Below are positions 8,697-18,565 of a stretch of DNA of 64,000 nt, one piece after another. A program made the position numbers and the translations under genes. Numbering within the stretch: the stretch's first letter is position 1; each line of letters opens with the position of its first letter. Under the pieces are notes generated by a model that saw only the letters and a program-made list of their open reading frames with translations, made no database searches and had not been told where the DNA came from. The DNA is taken from contig WHSU01000009.1 in assembly GCA_009379925.1 (NCBI GenBank), positions 42,716 to 106,715 of the forward strand, given 5' to 3'. Origin of the DNA: Dehalococcoidia bacterium (GTDB lineage Bacteria > Chloroflexota > Dehalococcoidia > UBA2979).

Positions 8697-8867
8697 GTGT
8701 CTCAACACCCGCGCTTGACGCCTCGGGAAGTCGAGGTGCTCCGCCTCATCGGTCGAGCGATGCCCGACGGCGAGATGGCGCTCTGCCTGCGCATCAGCAG
8801 GGCGACGGTTGCCACTCACGTCCAGCACCTCCACCAGAAGATCGGCACGAACACACGGCAGGGCTGA
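8697..8867 (+). pseudogene. LuxR/NarL-type helix-turn-helix fragment
   Basis: From GTG 8697 the frame gives 56 residues matching only the GerE/LuxR DNA-binding domain: LTPREVEVLRLIG, then EMALCLRISRATVATHVQHLHQKIGTNTR. There is no receiver or sensor domain upstream, and the domain ends before its last helix. The expected continuation (AGLTLAAKEHE) is readable in another frame from about 8855, so a small indel probably shifted the end. This looks like the decayed remnant of a regulator rather than an active gene. A stand-alone DNA-binding protein is a less likely alternative. Confidence 0.6.
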
Positions 8868-9115
8868 CGCTGGCGGCCAAGGAGCATGAGGACTGCTGCT
8901 GGCCAGAAGGCGAGTCATCCGGCCGCCGATCTCCCTACTTTGAATGATCATTGATCCAGGGGACGCCACTGGCCTCAGCGACGACTAGCCTCGATTTGCC
9001 GCTCCCGACGAACCCAGTTCTGGAGGGGCCACGCTTCCACGGGAATCAAGTGACCGTATGAGGGGGGAATCGACTAATCAGATCGGGCTTGCCCACAATG
9101 AACATAGGAGTCGCC

Positions 9116-9631
9116 GTGAGTTACACACTGCCAGTCTGGATCCGATCGAACACGCGGTTCATCGGACTCTTCGTTGCCATCGTCGTGCTTGGCAGCGTGC
9201 TAGGCCTCGGTGCGCGCGCGATCGCGGACAACAATGAGCGAGCGCAACCCACGCGGGGCGAAACACTGTCCACCGGCCGCACGTTGCCTGCTCTGACGCG
9301 TGAGCAGGAGGACCTTGCGATTTCGCTCGCTACGACCCACCCGAGCGTCACCGCACTTATCGGCGATCGTACCGCACGGGTCGTCGAGGCACCGTTGGTA
9401 TGGCATGCGCCGAATGGAGAGCTGTACGGCGCTGCGGTTGTCGTAGAAGTCAGCGAGCCGATGGATGGCACACACGAATGGCTTGTTCCTCGGTACACGC
9501 CCGACGGCAACAGCTATTCGACGGTTTCCCAGGTTGAGGCTGTCGAACGCGTAACCAAATTACAACTCTTCATTGACCTTGAGGATCGAGAGATCGCCGG
9601 TGTCAAACCAGCGCTCATCCTCCCATACTGA
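9116..9631 (+). CDS. Unknown membrane-anchored or secreted protein
   Basis: A 171-residue protein with one hydrophobic segment (TRFIGLFVAIVVLGSVLGLGARA, about residues 10-32) that could be an uncleaved anchor or signal peptide. The following extracytoplasmic part contains HAPNGELYGAAVVVEVSEP. GTG 9116 was preferred because AGGAG lies five nt upstream; ATG 9098 and TTG 9089 are in-frame alternatives. Codon use is less GC-biased than in the flanking housekeeping genes. It is followed by another low-GC membrane protein gene on the same strand. No family is recognised. Confidence 0.6.
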   Translation: MSYTLPVWIRSNTRFIGLFVAIVVLGSVLGLGARAIADNNERAQPTRGETLSTGRTLPALTREQEDLAISLATTHPSVTALIGDRTARVVEAPLVWHAPNGELYGAAVVVEVSEPMDGTHEWLVPRYTPDGNSYSTVSQVEAVERVTKLQLFIDLEDREIAGVKPALILPY

Positions 9632-9739
9632 AAACGGGCTAGTATATGAAAATGATCAGTACTCTAACTTCTGTAATCAAGGCCCTCGCGACTGTCGCTC
9701 TCGCATTCGCGGCTCTCACAGCCGCGCTCATTTCTTCAT

Positions 9740-10717
9740 GTGGCAGCGATCGTCGTGTTGGGATGCGGTATCTGGTCTCAGGTCGCATCGGCTGAGTCTA
9801 TTCCTATGTTGGACCGCGATGCCCAAGTTCAGCTTCTAGATATCGGTATCAAAGACGTCTCGCTCGAGGAAGCAGCGCGCATCGATCTGTTTAGTTTTGC
9901 GGAGGGTCAATCACAAGGGCCGGACGATTGGTACGGGGGTCGGCTGCACGTTCGGCTCGATCTCGATCAGATACTGGAAGCAGTCAGTGAGCCTGCCTAC
10001 CTGACTGGCGAGGTCAACGATGCATCTTTTGGGCTGATCAAGCTGTTGCCGACATCCCAGGGAGACCTACCCGGCGTCGTGTGGTCGACTGCCGATCTGT
10101 TCTTAGGAGGTCGGAGCGGCGTGACATTGGGGCCGTCGTTGGATCTGTCTTTCGAGAACTATTTGCAGAGGAGCGCAGTTCGCAGCGGACCTGCTTCCTT
10201 GGGAGTGAGGCTCGAGACGTTGTCTGGCGGACCGCCATCCTGGATCACGGGGACGCTCCTTCCGGATTCGTCAGTTTACCGAACGACCGTCGGCCCGCCT
10301 GACTCATCCATCTCCGTGGATTCAATCGACTTCCCGGACAAGGTCGGAGAGGAGACCTCGCTCACTGTTTCCGTCGAGTCCGTCGGGACACGCCTCCGCG
10401 ACGTGCGCGTTACTTTCGAGTCCCCTGACGGCGCATATGGCATCGAGCCCGCGCAACTTCTCATTCCGGAAGTTGCCGAGGAGGTTGATGTAGAGGTGCG
10501 GATCCGCCGGATCGCAGCCGAGGGAAGCACCCTCCGTGTCGAGGCTTCGCCTGAGAACGGAGGGGATGAGACTGTGGTGCTTCGGGATAAGGGAAGGCGG
10601 CTCCCTCTAGGAGTTGCCGATAGTGTTCTGCTCATCGCTGGGTTTGTTGGCGTTTGTTTCCTGTTGTTAATTCGCCTGATCGTGCAGCGACGGGATCTCC
10701 ATAGGATTGCGTGGTAG
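9740..10717 (+). CDS. Unknown type I membrane protein, N-terminus possibly frameshifted
   Basis: A 325-residue ORF with a short hydrophobic start, a long extracytoplasmic region with a beta-rich part (ISVDSIDFPDKVGEETSLTVSV, resembling an Ig/CARDB-type fold) and one C-terminal membrane helix (VADSVLLIAGFVGVCFLLLIRLIV) followed by basic residues. Immediately upstream, ATG 9646 opens a 49-codon frame beginning MKMISTLTSVIKALATVALAFAA, a plausible signal peptide. It runs into the start of this ORF in another frame, so one extra base near 9735 may separate the real signal sequence from the body. Function unknown; lower GC suggests recent acquisition. Confidence 0.6.
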   Translation: MAAIVVLGCGIWSQVASAESIPMLDRDAQVQLLDIGIKDVSLEEAARIDLFSFAEGQSQGPDDWYGGRLHVRLDLDQILEAVSEPAYLTGEVNDASFGLIKLLPTSQGDLPGVVWSTADLFLGGRSGVTLGPSLDLSFENYLQRSAVRSGPASLGVRLETLSGGPPSWITGTLLPDSSVYRTTVGPPDSSISVDSIDFPDKVGEETSLTVSVESVGTRLRDVRVTFESPDGAYGIEPAQLLIPEVAEEVDVEVRIRRIAAEGSTLRVEASPENGGDETVVLRDKGRRLPLGVADSVLLIAGFVGVCFLLLIRLIVQRRDLHRIAW

Positions 10718-10984
10718 GTCACGGTAGCGGCGAACGATACCAGGGAAGCCGGCCAGGAGCCGTACTCGACCACAAGGGCGACCCGAGAGCTACCCGGAGA
10801 ACGGACCGACCGCACCCCTGGTGCACGCCAAAGTTGACCTCCGCCTAGACGCGTGCTCCGCACGAGCGCAGCGCGCGCAAGGGCGCACAGGTGCTGTCGC
10901 TCGACCACTACCGGGAAGTCCGGCGACTGCTGAGCGGCACCGCCTCCACCACCCATCGCGTATCCTCACGCCGAGGTGTACGGG

Positions 10985-11992
10985 ATGCCCCAGCGGGCGA
11001 CGAAACGGCTTGTAGTCTTCGGCGACGGGCGGATCCCGGTCAGCCGCATGCTCGTCCTGGCCGCGTGCGATGCGGCGCGCGTGGTCCCGGGTGTCGAGGT
11101 GGTGGCGGTCTGCGAGGTGGCGACGGCGTCCGCCCCCGCACCGTCCCTGGAGCGGCGCCTGGCCATCGGGGCGCGCCGGCGTCTCGCGCGCTGGCCGTCG
11201 CAGCCGGCGCCACGGGGGACGCCGCCGCCCGTGCCCCCGATGCAGCGCATCGCGGAGGTCCAGGACGTGCCGCTGCTGGTGCCGCCTCGGCTACAGGTGA
11301 ACCACCCGGCGTTCCGCGAGGAGCTGCGGGCACTCGGGGTGGACCTCGGGCTGTCGCTGTACTGCGGGCAGGTCTTTCGGCCGCCGCTGCTCGCGCTCTT
11401 CGAGGGCGGCGTGGCGAACTTCCACAACGGGCTGCTGCCGGAATACCGAGGGCTGGGCGCCACCGCATGGTCGATCTACAACGGCGAGGAGCGCACCGGC
11501 TTCACCTTCCACTGGATGTCGCCCGGCATCGACGAGGGCGCGGTGCTCCTTCGGGACTCGGTAGCGGTCACGCCTGAGCGCTCCGCTCCGTCGCTCGAGG
11601 TTGCGAAGACACGGGCGGCCATCCCCCACCTTCGCGAAGTGCTTCGGTGCATGGTTGCCGGCGAGCCCGGCGTCCCGCAGGGCGACGGCGGCCGCTACTT
11701 CAGCGCGCAGGACCACGCCGTGATGCGCGAGGTCGATGATCCGGCGGCGCGCACCTCGGACGAACTGCTCCGGCGGCTGCGGGCCTTCGGGAGTCTCACC
11801 ATCACCCTCGACCGTCCCTACAGCGTGACGGAGCTGGCGCGCGTGGCGCCGGGCGGACGGCGGCCTCGGCTGGCCTTCATCGCGGCCGACGGCGTGCTCC
11901 TCGCCCCGACCCGCATCGATGGCCTGCTGGCGCCGGCGTTCCGCGCCTACCGGGCAGCCGCGGACCTGTACCGGCGCGCACGGCCCCGGTAG
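10985..11992 (+). CDS. Formyltransferase-family protein (methionyl-tRNA formyltransferase-like)
   Basis: About 335 residues with a formyl-transfer catalytic core. The segment NFHNGLLPEYRGLGATAWSI contains the catalytic Asn and His, and GIDEGAVLL supplies the Asp. This corresponds to the NxHxSLLPxxxG and D..G pattern of Fmt/PurN/ArnA-type enzymes using 10-formyl-tetrahydrofolate. The N-terminal third is poorly conserved, so the substrate (initiator tRNA, amino sugar or other) cannot be assigned. The start ATG 10985 has GAGG eight nt upstream; GTG 10976 is an alternative. About 270 nt upstream hold no gene. Confidence 0.75.
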   Translation: MPQRATKRLVVFGDGRIPVSRMLVLAACDAARVVPGVEVVAVCEVATASAPAPSLERRLAIGARRRLARWPSQPAPRGTPPPVPPMQRIAEVQDVPLLVPPRLQVNHPAFREELRALGVDLGLSLYCGQVFRPPLLALFEGGVANFHNGLLPEYRGLGATAWSIYNGEERTGFTFHWMSPGIDEGAVLLRDSVAVTPERSAPSLEVAKTRAAIPHLREVLRCMVAGEPGVPQGDGGRYFSAQDHAVMREVDDPAARTSDELLRRLRAFGSLTITLDRPYSVTELARVAPGGRRPRLAFIAADGVLLAPTRIDGLLAPAFRAYRAAADLYRRARPR

Positions 11993-12017
11993 GGGCGAGA
12001 CCCGCTCTGCCCGGCTC

Positions 12018-12615
12018 TCACCGCAGCTCGACGACGCCTCTCGCGCATTCGATGGTCGCGATCAACGCGAAGTCCTGCCCGCGACACCTCGATGTTCGCG
12101 CCAAGCGCGTCGAGTTCCCGGCGGATGTCGGGCTCAGGATGCTCGGCGCGCAGGGACAGCAGGCGGCAGCCACTCGGGTGCTTGCCGGCACGGTCGGGCC
12201 GCCCGCGCCGATAGGAGATGAGAAACGGCACGACACCGCCGTGGGACTGGGTCATCGAGTACTCGTTTGGCCCGCCGGGGTCGTGGTCGAAGCGAATCGT
12301 CATCCCAAAGGGCTGCTCAACGCCAGACGCACGGACGCGCAGTACGGCCGCCTCGACGTCATGGGCGCGGACTCCCCAGGTGAGGAGGCGAGGTTCGTTT
12401 GCAAAGCCGGCGCCGAACGTCAGCACCATCCCCGCGTCGCGATTCGGGGCGACCACTTCGATGTGAGTCGCATCACCGAGGGAGAGCGAGCGGCTGAAGA
12501 GGTCCGGGGTGCGGTGCATCCCGGGACCGTCCGGCGTCACGCCGAGACGTTCCTCGATGGCCGTGACCGCGGCATCGCGGGTCGGTGCGCCGAAGACGAG
12601 TTGGTCGATCTCCAT
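12018..12615 (-). pseudogene. Glyoxalase-like (VOC) domain protein with a C-terminal frameshift
   Basis: From ATG 12615 (MEIDQLVFGAPTRDAAVTAIEERLG) the frame shows the Glyoxalase_3 layout: LSLGDATHIEVVAPNRDAG, LTWGVRAHDVEAAVLRVRASG and SMTQSHGGVVPFLISYRRG. Near 12078-12085 the sensible reading leaves this frame: LGANIEVS continues as GQDFALIATIECARGVVELR in another frame that stops at 12018. One extra base on the coding strand explains it. Left uncorrected, the frame runs on with an Arg-rich, non-homologous tail to 11947, overlapping the formyltransferase gene. The enzymatic role is unknown. Confidence 0.7.
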
Positions 12616-12655
12616 GGACGGCCGCCTTCCGAGGGCATGCCTCCCGTACCGGCTG

Positions 12656-13804
12656 TCAGGCGCCGGTCCGCAGGCAGGCGAGTGCCGCCGCGACTTGCGC
12701 CTCGCGACCCAGCGCGTGTCCGGTCCGCTGTAGCGCGGCCGCCAGTTCTGCCGCGCTATCGGCGCGCAGTGTAGCGTGGCCGACCTTGCGCCCGGGGCGA
12801 GGCTGCTTTCCGTAGTCGTGCCAGTGTCCGGCCGGGTCGCGCAACACTGCGGTGGCATCGGGCATGTCGCCGACCCAGTTCAACATGCAGGCGTGGCCGA
12901 GCATCCGAGTGTCGCCCAGCGGCAGGCCCAGTACCGCGCGCAGATGGTTCTGGAACTGGCTGGTCTCGCTGCCCTCGATGGTCCAGTGACCGGAGTTGTG
13001 CACGCGCGGCGCCATCTCGTTCGCCAGCAGTTCGCCGCCACGGCAGAACAGCTCCAGCGCGAACACACCGACGTAGTCCAGCCGTTCGGCGAGCCGGCGC
13101 GCGTAGCCCTCGGCGGCCTCGCGCAGCCCCGCGTCCACACTGGCCGGGGCGAGGCTGACCGACAGGATCCCGTCTACATGCCAGTTCTGCGTCAGCGGCC
13201 AGCTGCGGAACTCGCTGTCGCGTCCGCGCACGGCGACCACGCTCAGCTCGCGCTGGAACGGCACGAACGCCTCGACGATCAGCCCCACCTCGTCCGCCTG
13301 CGACCCGAGCGCCTCCCACGCCTCGCCGGCATCGGCGGGCGACTGGATGCGGAACTGGCCCTTGCCGTCATAGCCCAGCCGCCGGGTCTTGAGGATGCAC
13401 GGGGCGCCGACCTGTGCGACCGCGGTATCGAGGGACGCCCGGTCGGTCACGTCGATGAAGTCCGGTACGGGGATGCCCAGTTCGCGGAACAGGCTCTTCT
13501 CGTCCAGCCGGTCCTGCGCGACCGCCAGGGCGCCCGGGTTCGGGAACACAGGCAGCCGCGTGGAAAGCCACTGCGCGCTTTCGGCGGGCACGTTCTCAAA
13601 GTCGAAGGTGGCCACATCGACGCTCGAGGCGAACTCGGCCAGCGCCTCGCGGTCGCGGTAGTCGCCCACCAGCAGCGGCGCAACCTGTCCGGCGCAGGCG
13701 TCGGCCACCGTGTCCATCACCTGGAAGCGCAAGCCGAGCGGTATGCCGGCGATCGCCAGCATCCGAGCGAGCTGCCCGCCTCCCAGGATGCCTACGGTGG
13801 TCAT
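12656..13804 (-). CDS. purK: N5-carboxyaminoimidazole ribonucleotide synthase
   Basis: ATP-grasp enzyme that carboxylates AIR to N5-CAIR in purine synthesis. At 382 residues it is the usual length. It opens with [17 protein letters not shown] and carries [15 protein letters not shown] in the ATP-grasp lid and the metal/substrate motif [28 protein letters not shown]. Its ATG overlaps the purE stop (ATGA), so it is the second gene of purE-purK. The 3' end faces the VOC gene start on the same strand with about 40 nt between. Confidence 0.97.
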   Translation of the reverse strand: MTTVGILGGGQLARMLAIAGIPLGLRFQVMDTVADACAGQVAPLLVGDYRDREALAEFASSVDVATFDFENVPAESAQWLSTRLPVFPNPGALAVAQDRLDEKSLFRELGIPVPDFIDVTDRASLDTAVAQVGAPCILKTRRLGYDGKGQFRIQSPADAGEAWEALGSQADEVGLIVEAFVPFQRELSVVAVRGRDSEFRSWPLTQNWHVDGILSVSLAPASVDAGLREAAEGYARRLAERLDYVGVFALELFCRGGELLANEMAPRVHNSGHWTIEGSETSQFQNHLRAVLGLPLGDTRMLGHACMLNWVGDMPDATAVLRDPAGHWHDYGKQPRPGRKVGHATLRADSAAELAAALQRTGHALGREAQVAAALACLRTGA

Positions 13805-14301
13805 TCGCGCGGGTCGTCGTGGGCCAGCACGTCCTCGGTTTGGCGCTGGCGCAGGGCCTCGAGGGCCGCGCCAACGTCCGGATGCTCCGAAGCCAGCATC
13901 GCCGCGGCGAACAGCCCGGCGTTCGTCGCGCCCGCGGCGCCGATGGCGAACGTGGCCACCGGGATGCCCGCGGGCATCTGCACGATCGACAGCAGCGAGT
14001 CCATGCCGCTCAACGCCTTCGACTGCACCGGCACGCCCAGCACCGGCACCGGGGTCTTCGAGGCGAGCATGCCCGGCAAGGCCGCGGCGCCGCCAGCGCC
14101 AGCGATGATGGCGCGCAGGCCGCGCGGGCCGGCGCTCTCCGCGTAGGAGAACATCAGGTCCGGTGTACGGTGCGCCGACACGACCTTCACTTCGTAGGGC
14201 ACGCCGAGGTCGTCGAGCCTCTGCGCGGCATGCTGCATGGTCTCCCAGTCCGAGCGGGAGCCCATCACGATGCCGACGAGTGGTGCGCGGTCCGTGGTCA
14301 A
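13801..14301 (-). CDS. purE: N5-CAIR mutase
   Basis: Converts the N5-CAIR made by PurK to CAIR. 166 residues with the class I PurE motifs [13 protein letters not shown] at the N-terminus, VSAHRTPD with the catalytic His, and [25 protein letters not shown]. The long upstream open frame has no homology. The likely start is TTG 14301, with GGAGG eight nt upstream. The stop overlaps the purK ATG by four bases. Together with purK, purD and guaA it forms a reverse-strand purine block. Confidence 0.95.
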   Translation of the reverse strand: MTTDRAPLVGIVMGSRSDWETMQHAAQRLDDLGVPYEVKVVSAHRTPDLMFSYAESAGPRGLRAIIAGAGGAAALPGMLASKTPVPVLGVPVQSKALSGMDSLLSIVQMPAGIPVATFAIGAAGATNAGLFAAAMLASEHPDVGAALEALRQRQTEDVLAHDDPRE

Positions 14302-14318
14302 CCTCGGTGCCTCCGTAA

Positions 14319-14720
14319 CTACGCGCTCGGGCCGGCTGTGGGGTCGGGGCCGAGGATGATCGAGGCGAACTGGCGAGCCACCTGGTTGCGCTGGTGCTGG
14401 TCGCCGAAGAGTGCCGCGGAGGCGTGCTCCTCGCCGGTCGCTTCGCGGGCGAACCGTCGCGCGGCGGCCTCGAGGTCGGCGCGCGATTCGTCGATGTAGT
14501 CCTGATGCACCTCGGCCGGGCGGATGTTGCGGAGGAGCAACTCGCGGTTGCCCTCCAGCGCGAAGAGCACGGCCTCCGCCATCTCGGCGCGGTCGGGGCC
14601 CCAAGCGGCGATGAAGTGGAGGCACGGAAGCGGGTCGGGGGTGCGAGGAAACGGCGGCAGCATCTCCAGGTCGATGCGCCGGCGGCACTCGATCATCGGA
14701 CAGCGGACTTCCGTCGGCAT
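14319..14720 (-). CDS. Unknown 133-residue protein in the purine block
   Basis: A predicted soluble protein beginning [20 protein letters not shown] with two N-terminal cysteines, then [30 protein letters not shown] and a helical C-terminal half ([19 protein letters not shown]). It starts 4 nt after the purD stop and ends 17 nt before the purE start, so it is probably co-transcribed with purD and purE-purK. No family recognised. A gene in this position, with such tight spacing, may be functionally linked to purine synthesis, but nothing in the sequence shows how. Confidence 0.65.
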   Translation of the reverse strand: MPTEVRCPMIECRRRIDLEMLPPFPRTPDPLPCLHFIAAWGPDRAEMAEAVLFALEGNRELLLRNIRPAEVHQDYIDESRADLEAAARRFAREATGEEHASAALFGDQHQRNQVARQFASIILGPDPTAGPSA

Positions 14721-14724
14721 GCGG

Positions 14725-16026
14725 TCATGATGACACAGGGGGCACGGGCAGGGCGTGCTCGGCCGCTGCGCCGATGTCCGTGCGGTAGTAGGCCCCTTCG
14801 AAGCGGATCCGGCGCACGTTGTCGTACGCCTGCTCGCGTGCATCGGCGATGGTGTCGCCTCGCGCGACCACGCAGAGCACCCGCCCGCCGGCCGTGACGA
14901 GACGGCCCGAAGGGCCGCGCTTCACGCCGGCGAAGAAGACCCGCACGTCGTCGTCGACGGCGTCGAGGCCCTCGATGGGCTTGCCGGTCTCGTACGGACC
15001 TGGGTAGCCGCCCGAGGCCATCATCACCCCGACCGTGGCGGTGTCGTCCCACTCGACTGGGGCCTCGGCGAGCCGACCGTGGGCGACGGCGTCGCAGATC
15101 GCGAGGAGATCCGAGCGCAGCTTCGGCATCAGCGCCTCGGTCTCCGGGTCCCCGAAGCGAGCGTTGAACTCGACGACCTTCGGGCCGCCCTCGGTGAGCA
15201 TCATGCCGGGAAAGAGCACGCCGCGGTACGGGCGGCCGGCGTCAGCCAGCGCACGAATCGCGCGTTCGGTCACCTCGCTGCGGATGCCCTCGGCGGTGGC
15301 ATCGTCGAGCCAGCCGGGCGGTGAGTACACGCCCATGCCGCCGGTGTTCGGCCCCAGGTTGCCGTCGAAGATCGGTTTGTGGTCGCACGAGAACGGCATG
15401 TGTCGCACCGTCACGCCGTCCGTGAACGCGTGCGCCGACGTCTCCGGCCCGTACATACGCTCCTCGATGACCACGCGCCGCCCGGCGGCGCCAAAGGCGC
15501 CTCCGAGCATCGCGGCATCGATGGCCGTCTCGGCCTGTTCGAGGGTGTCGCAGACGGTGACGCCTTTGCCGGCAGCCAGCCCGTCTGCCTTCACCACGAC
15601 GCCATGCCCGGACTCGCGGATATCGCGCTTCGCCTCGTCGGGGTCGTCGAAGGCGTGTGCGCGGGCGGTGGCGATGCCGACGTCCGCCATCAGTTGCTTG
15701 GCGAACGACTTCGACGACTCGATCTCGGCCGCGGCCGCGGTCGGCCCGAACGTGGGGATGCCCTCGGCGGTCAGGCGGTCGACGACTCCCGCCGCCAGCG
15801 GGTCCTCGGGCCCCACGATCACGAGGTCGGCGCGGATGCGCTGCGCCAGCCGGACGACGGCATCGAGGTCGTTGGCGGCGACGTGGGTGACGGTCTCGCC
15901 GTACTCGGCGATACCGGGGTTGCCGGGCGCCGCCCAGAGCTTCGCGAGGTCGGGCGACTGCGCCAGCTTCCAGGCAAGAGCGTGCTCGCGTGCCCCGCTG
16001 CCGAGGAGGAGGACGTTCAGCGCCAT
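14725..16026 (-). CDS. purD: Phosphoribosylamine-glycine ligase (GAR synthetase)
   Basis: ATP-grasp ligase of the second purine step. 433 residues starting MALNVLLLGSGAREHALAWKL, the standard PurD N-terminus; the frame is open 13 codons further but without similarity. It has GHGVVVKADGLAAGKGV (ATP binding), PNTGGMGVYSPP, and the metal-binding FPGMMLTEGGPKVVEFNARFGDPETE. Its ATG lies 25 nt after the guaA stop, so guaA-purD-unknown-purE-purK may be one transcript. Confidence 0.97.
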   Translation of the reverse strand: MALNVLLLGSGAREHALAWKLAQSPDLAKLWAAPGNPGIAEYGETVTHVAANDLDAVVRLAQRIRADLVIVGPEDPLAAGVVDRLTAEGIPTFGPTAAAAEIESSKSFAKQLMADVGIATARAHAFDDPDEAKRDIRESGHGVVVKADGLAAGKGVTVCDTLEQAETAIDAAMLGGAFGAAGRRVVIEERMYGPETSAHAFTDGVTVRHMPFSCDHKPIFDGNLGPNTGGMGVYSPPGWLDDATAEGIRSEVTERAIRALADAGRPYRGVLFPGMMLTEGGPKVVEFNARFGDPETEALMPKLRSDLLAICDAVAHGRLAEAPVEWDDTATVGVMMASGGYPGPYETGKPIEGLDAVDDDVRVFFAGVKRGPSGRLVTAGGRVLCVVARGDTIADAREQAYDNVRRIRFEGAYYRTDIGAAAEHALPVPPVSS

Positions 16027-16051
16027 CGCGGGCTCCTCATCAACCGGGTGA

Positions 16052-17758
16052 CTACTCCCACTCAATCGTGCCGGGGGGCTTCGAGGTGATGTCGTAGACG
16101 ACGCGGTTCACCTCGGGCACCTCGTTGACGATGCGGCTGGAGATGGTGGCGAGGAGGTCGTAAGGGAGGCGCGCCCAGTCCGCGGTCATGGCGTCCTCGG
16201 CGGTGACGAAGCGCAGCGCGACGCAGTAGCCGTAGGTGCGGTAGTCGCCCTGCACGCCCACGGTCTTGGTGTCGGTGAGGACGGCGAAGGACTGCCAGAG
16301 GTCGTAGTAGACGCGCGCCTTCTTGATCTCGTCCATCACGATCCAGTCGGCGCGGCGCAGTACATCGAGGCGGTCGCGGGTTACCTCGCCGATCACGCGG
16401 ATGGCGAGGCCGGGGCCGGGGAACGGCTGCCGGTACACCATCTCGTCGGGCAGCCCGAGTTCCTTGCCGACGCGGCGGACCTCGTCCTTGAACAGGTTGC
16501 GCAGCGGCTCGATGAGCGTCAGCCGCATGTCCTTTGGCAGCCCGCCGACGTTGTGGTGCGTCTTGATCTTCACTGCCGCGTTGCTGCCCGTGGAGGCGGA
16601 CTCGATGACGTCGGGGTAGGTTGTGCCCTGCGCGATGAAGTCCACCTGTCCTAGCGACTTCGCCTCGTCCTCGAAGAGCCGGATGAAGGTCTCGCCGATA
16701 CGCTTGCGTTTCGTCTCGGGGTTCGTGACCTCCGAGAGGTCGCGCAGGAAGCGCTCCTCCGCCTCGACGTGGCGGAGGTTGATCGCCATGTGCTCGCGGA
16801 AGGTGGTCACCACGCGGTCCGCCTCGCCGAGGCGGAGCAGTCCATTGTCGACAAAGATGCAGGTGAGCTGGTCGCCGACCGCTCGATGCACGAGTGCGGC
16901 GGCTACGGCGGAGTCGACGCCGCCCGAGAGCGCGCAGATCACCTGACCGCCGCCCACGCTCTTGCGGATGCCCTCGACGGACTCTTCGACGAAGTTGCTC
17001 GCGGTCCAGTCGCCGGCGCAACCCGCCACCTCGAAGAGGAAGTTGCGGATCAGCTGGTCGCCCTGCGGCGTATGTACCACCTCGGGGTGGAACTGGATGC
17101 CGATGTGCCCCTCACCGTCCGCCATCGCCGCGATGGGGGCGTTCTCGGACTGGGCGATCGAGCGGAAGCCCGGCGGCATCTGCTCGATGCGGTCGCCGTG
17201 GGACATCCACACGGGCATCGAGCCGGGGAGGTCGCGGAAGATCGGGTTCGCCGCCTCCGACACACCGAGCACGGCGTGGCCGAACTCGCGGCTGGTCGCC
17301 GGCTCTACGCGGCCGCCCAGGGTGTGCGCCAGCAGCTGCATGCCGTAGCACACGCCGAGCACCGGGACGCGCGAGTTGATGACGTAAGGGGGTAGGGAGG
17401 GTGCGCCGGGCTCGTACACGGAGGCGGGGCCGCCGGAGAGGATAAACGCCTTCACCTTCAGGTGGTTCAGTTTCTCGGCCGGGGCGTCCCACGGGATCAG
17501 CTCGGAGTAGACGTTGGCCTCACGGATGCGCCGCGCGATCAGCATCGAGTACTGCGAGCCGTAGTCGAGCACCACAACCGCCTCGGGAGCGTTGGGCGCG
17601 GGGTGTAGGACCTGACCGGGCTCGCGGGCCTCCGCGATTTCGAGGTAGGTGGCGACTTCGCTATCGCCGGAGCCTCGGACGCGGTCTTGCGCGCGCTGCT
17701 CCTCGCTGGGAACGGTGATGCGCTCCGCGGGTGCGGATGGCTCGGCCGAGTCGACCAT
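16052..17758 (-). CDS. guaA: GMP synthase (glutamine-hydrolysing)
   Basis: Makes GMP from XMP with glutamine. The glutaminase domain has [10 protein letters not shown], the nucleophile Cys in [18 protein letters not shown] and the His/Glu pair in [11 protein letters not shown]. The ATP-pyrophosphatase domain has the P-loop [18 protein letters not shown], and the dimerisation domain ends PPGTIEWE. At 568 residues it is about 50-60 longer than most GuaA: the first ~58 residues are an extra, polar, low-similarity N-terminus. A downstream start such as GTG within EAVVVLDYG would remove it, so the extension may be an over-long start call. Divergent from tsaC. Confidence 0.97.
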   Translation of the reverse strand: MVDSAEPSAPAERITVPSEEQRAQDRVRGSGDSEVATYLEIAEAREPGQVLHPAPNAPEAVVVLDYGSQYSMLIARRIREANVYSELIPWDAPAEKLNHLKVKAFILSGGPASVYEPGAPSLPPYVINSRVPVLGVCYGMQLLAHTLGGRVEPATSREFGHAVLGVSEAANPIFRDLPGSMPVWMSHGDRIEQMPPGFRSIAQSENAPIAAMADGEGHIGIQFHPEVVHTPQGDQLIRNFLFEVAGCAGDWTASNFVEESVEGIRKSVGGGQVICALSGGVDSAVAAALVHRAVGDQLTCIFVDNGLLRLGEADRVVTTFREHMAINLRHVEAEERFLRDLSEVTNPETKRKRIGETFIRLFEDEAKSLGQVDFIAQGTTYPDVIESASTGSNAAVKIKTHHNVGGLPKDMRLTLIEPLRNLFKDEVRRVGKELGLPDEMVYRQPFPGPGLAIRVIGEVTRDRLDVLRRADWIVMDEIKKARVYYDLWQSFAVLTDTKTVGVQGDYRTYGYCVALRFVTAEDAMTADWARLPYDLLATISSRIVNEVPEVNRVVYDITSKPPGTIEWE

Positions 17759-17814
17759 GGCGCTGCCTGTTCGGGGAGGAAAGACGGTGAGCAGGGATCG
17801 TATCTGCGGCTAGA

Positions 17815-18477
17815 ATGCTGGTCAACGCGGATCTCCCACACACGCTCCGCGACGCCTCCAGGAGCGACACCCTGCCCATCGTCGACCCCGACCAGATCGA
17901 CCTCGTCGTGCGAAAGCTGCATTCCGGCGGCATCGTGGCGATCCCGACCGACACGGTGTACGGCGTCGCTGCGCTGGCCACGAGCGCCGAGGCGGTGCGC
18001 GCACTGCAGCATCTGAAGGGGCGGGACGTCGACCAACCGATCGCCGTGCTGATCGACAGTGTGGTCGCGCTCGCGGCGCACCTCGAGGACCCGACAGCGC
18101 TCGATGGCGTCGTGGGGTTCTGGCCGGGCGCACTGACCGCCATCGTGCGTGCTCGCGCCGATGGCTCGCTGCCGGCGCCGGTGGTGAGCGCGAGCGGCAC
18201 GATCGGCGTCCGCAAACCGGACGACGTGCACGCGCGCGCGGTCATCCGCGAGTGCGGCGGCCTGCTGGCCGTCACGAGCGCGAACCGCCACGGCGACGCG
18301 CCGGCGACATCGGCCCAGGAGGTGGCGGCGACGTTCGGGATGGGCCTCATGATCCTCGATGGTGGCCCCCGCCCGGGTGGCCTCGCCTCCACGGTCGTCG
18401 ACCTCAGCGGCGAGCGCCCGCGGGTCCTACGCGAGGGGCAGGTCACGGCAGCCGACCTCGGGATCGAGGAACCGTAG
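17815..18477 (+). CDS. tsaC: L-threonylcarbamoyladenylate synthase (Sua5/YrdC family)
   Basis: Makes threonylcarbamoyl-AMP for the t6A37 modification of ANN-decoding tRNAs. 220 residues, YrdC domain only, without the Sua5 C-terminal domain. Motifs: GGIVAIPTDTVYGVAALAT near residue 40, HLKGRDVDQPIAVLI with the KxR pair, GTIGVRKPD, and LLAVTSANRHGDAPATSA. ATG 17815 overlaps a TAGAAT that resembles a -10 box, so translation may be leaderless or begin later. It is divergent from guaA, with only 56 nt between start codons. Confidence 0.92.
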   Translation: MLVNADLPHTLRDASRSDTLPIVDPDQIDLVVRKLHSGGIVAIPTDTVYGVAALATSAEAVRALQHLKGRDVDQPIAVLIDSVVALAAHLEDPTALDGVVGFWPGALTAIVRARADGSLPAPVVSASGTIGVRKPDDVHARAVIRECGGLLAVTSANRHGDAPATSAQEVAATFGMGLMILDGGPRPGGLASTVVDLSGERPRVLREGQVTAADLGIEEP

Positions 18478-18565
18478 ACACGGGGGCGCCGCCCGGCATC
18501 TGACGCAACGCTCATGTACGATCGCCGCGAGGGCAGCGGGCGCCCTCGGACACGAGGGGGACGTG

